From the NCBI RefSeq assembly GCF_003815915.1, contig NZ_CP033929.1, positions 2,976,001 to 3,040,000 on the forward strand: a stretch of DNA of 64,000 bases. Reading direction: 5' to 3'. Both the position numbers and the translations under genes were made by a program. Shown one piece after another: positions 62,668 through 64,000 of the stretch (position 1 is its first letter; the number at the start of each line of letters is the position of its first letter). The DNA comes from Chryseobacterium indoltheticum. GTDB taxonomy: Bacteria; Bacteroidota; Bacteroidia; Flavobacteriales; Weeksellaceae. Below the pieces are notes generated by a model. The model was not told where the DNA came from. It did not search any database and saw nothing but the letters and a program-made list of their open reading frames with translations.

Positions 62668-64000
62668 TTATGATTTTTTTGAAATTAAAATTTTTGAGTT
62701 ATCAGCATTCATTATTTTCTTTCTGAAACTTACATAGTCATTGTACTTTTCTTTAGAATGGAGTCCTTTTTTGATCTGAATGAACCTTTTGACAATCAAT
62801 TTTTCATCTTTTTTCTCAAAAGAGATTCTGTATGTCCCAAAATCTGAACTCAAAGTACTGTTATCCGGCATTTCTTCAATGATATAGCCTGCAGGAAGCT
62901 GATAAATAATCTCATATTCATCCTCAAAAGAGAAACGGTTTTCAAAAGGAAGATTTCTGTTTTCATCCTGATGATATGAAGCATTCGAGTAAATAGGAAC
63001 CGCCCTGAAAATATAGCTGGAACCCACCATTTTGGAATAATTGATCGCTTTGAAATTTAAATCGAAATCGATTGTTGCCAAATCTCTGTTATTTTTGAAA
63101 TCAGACATTTCAATTTTCTCAAAATCTAATGTAGAAAATGCATTTTTTATGGCATTATTTTTTTCAGTCTGCCTAAGCCCCGCATAGGCTAAATTAAAAT
63201 CATACTGATTTCCTGTGTAAGTAAATTTACCATTCCCGGTAATCGTTTTATCCCGATTTAGCTGAATATTTAATATCTGCTTTTCTTTATTTTGCTGTGA
63301 AGAATAACTTGGCGTTTCCATAATCTCAATTCCCTCCGGTTTTACTGCTAAAACATTCCGGTCTGTGGTATTAAAACTTAAATGATTGTAAGCCATTTCC
63401 TGAGAAGTATTTTCAAGCCAGATATTTCCTTTTTCTGTTGGAATAACCAATATCACATGATTTCCTCCCATTTTTGGAAAATCAGTATCAAAACTTATCG
63501 GTGAAGAATTAGAATTAATGATTGCATAATAAGATTTTATGCCCGCCTCGTCCAAAAGCGTTTTCATATAATTGGTAAGGCCTTTACAATCACCGTAACC
63601 TTTCTTCTGTACCTCATCGGGCATCATGGGCTGCCAACCACCAATTCCCAAGGCTACAAAAACATATCTTGTTTTACCTTGCATATACTGATAAATCTTT
63701 TTTACTTTTTCTTCTGTAGATCCTGAAAGATTAAGTGCTGTAATTTCAGATTTTATCTGTGGTGTGGAAGCTGCAACCGGTGTCAATAAACTATTATAAT
63801 ACCATAAACCGAAATCTTTCCAGGTGGTAATATTCCCTTTTTTTCCGACCAGACTAAACTGATCCAAAGAAAAACTCACTTTTGGTAAAATCTTTTGTGG
63901 ATTAGGAACCATATTTTCATTATCAATTGCAGGTATATTTTGATAAGTATATAATTTTCCTCCGTCCTCTTGAGAAGTATTTACCGAAGCAAATCCGAAA
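62668..64000 (-). CDS. DUF3857/transglutaminase-like exported protein, start beyond the window
   Basis: The C-terminal ~440 residues of a DUF3857 protein; the frame is open to the window end. The transglutaminase core is intact: Cys in GYGDCKGLTNYM, His in GGNHVILV; the third residue region reads WLENTSQEM where WLDxT is usual. The C-terminal DUF3858-like domain follows. The substrate is unknown. Its stop codon touches the ATG of the inactive paralogue at 62667, so the two are coupled and probably act together. Confidence 0.88.
   Translation of the reverse strand, partial: FGFASVNTSQEDGGKLYTYQNIPAIDNENMVPNPQKILPKVSFSLDQFSLVGKKGNITTWKDFGLWYYNSLLTPVAASTPQIKSEITALNLSGSTEEKVKKIYQYMQGKTRYVFVALGIGGWQPMMPDEVQKKGYGDCKGLTNYMKTLLDEAGIKSYYAIINSNSSPISFDTDFPKMGGNHVILVIPTEKGNIWLENTSQEMAYNHLSFNTTDRNVLAVKPEGIEIMETPSYSSQQNKEKQILNIQLNRDKTITGNGKFTYTGNQYDFNLAYAGLRQTEKNNAIKNAFSTLDFEKIEMSDFKNNRDLATIDFDLNFKAINYSKMVGSSYIFRAVPIYSNASYHQDENRNLPFENRFSFEDEYEIIYQLPAGYIIEEMPDNSTLSSDFGTYRISFEKKDEKLIVKRFIQIKKGLHSKEKYNDYVSFRKKIMNADNSKILISKKS

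Noticed and set aside
1..64000. tRNA or rRNA genes, insertion sequences, integrases
   Set aside because: No cloverleaf with acceptor CCA context, no conserved rRNA stretch and no transposase or integrase motif was seen on either strand.

Overview
The window is a 64 kb piece of chromosome from a low-GC member of the Bacteroidota, most likely family Weeksellaceae and close to Chryseobacterium. The evidence is the AT-rich intergenic DNA, many start regions preceded by the Bacteroidota -7 box TAnnTTTG, a PorT-type protein of the type IX secretion system, a type I isopentenyl-diphosphate isomerase, fused NnrE/NnrD, a probable 6S-Flavo RNA, and many families typical of flavobacteria (DUF2339, DUF2891, DUF3857, DUF4956, DUF6438). 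I see no phage, integrase, transposase, rRNA, tRNA or CRISPR array. Both ends cut genes: prmC on the left and a transglutaminase-like gene on the right.

Layout. 0-7 kb: the end of prmC, a small lipoprotein, then a leftward cluster parE - small membrane protein - parC - rhomboid protease. 7-14 kb: an aminotransferase, a short-chain dehydrogenase with an AraC-type regulator, a calcium-motif lipoprotein, ychF, ferritin and a methyltransferase. 14-21 kb: a frameshifted DUF6438 lipoprotein, a VWA/AAA+ pair, a DUF4956 membrane protein, about 1.1 kb of tandem palindromic repeats with no gene, and an exported protein with a phosphohistidine domain followed by an ATP-grasp domain. 21-27.7 kb: a drug-efflux locus (AraC regulator, TolC-like, EmrA-like and EmrB-like genes) with a DUF2891 gene upstream. 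27.8-32 kb: a possible baeRF-like protein, an RsmI-like methylase, a low-molecular-weight phosphatase, dnaA and a thioesterase. 32-45 kb: surface and membrane proteins, rarA, yidD-lgt, nnrDE, mscL, serA, a HAD protein, idi, gcvT and an ArsC-family protein. 45-52 kb: a second thioesterase, two paralogous double-glycine cysteine-rich peptides, rny, a probable 6S-type RNA, zapA with a coiled-coil partner, porT-ubiE-membrane protein, and a FabH-like synthase. 52-64 kb: a metallophosphoesterase, a NodB-like protein, threonine dehydrogenase, gamma-glutamyltransferase, a dicarboxylate symporter, a lipid kinase, a DUF3298 lipoprotein and a pair of DUF3857/transglutaminase proteins.

Most of the window is core chromosome. 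The unusual material is (i) the twin GG-leader six-cysteine peptides at 45.7-46.3 kb, each with its own promoter and terminator; (ii) the exported dikinase-like protein at 19.4-21.3 kb, whose domain order matches plant glucan water dikinases rather than PEP synthase; (iii) an Lgt with an extra exported N-terminal domain; (iv) the 6S-like RNA between zapA and rny; and (v) several intergenic palindromic repeat families, including an array at 18.3-19.3 kb and two families present in more than one copy here.
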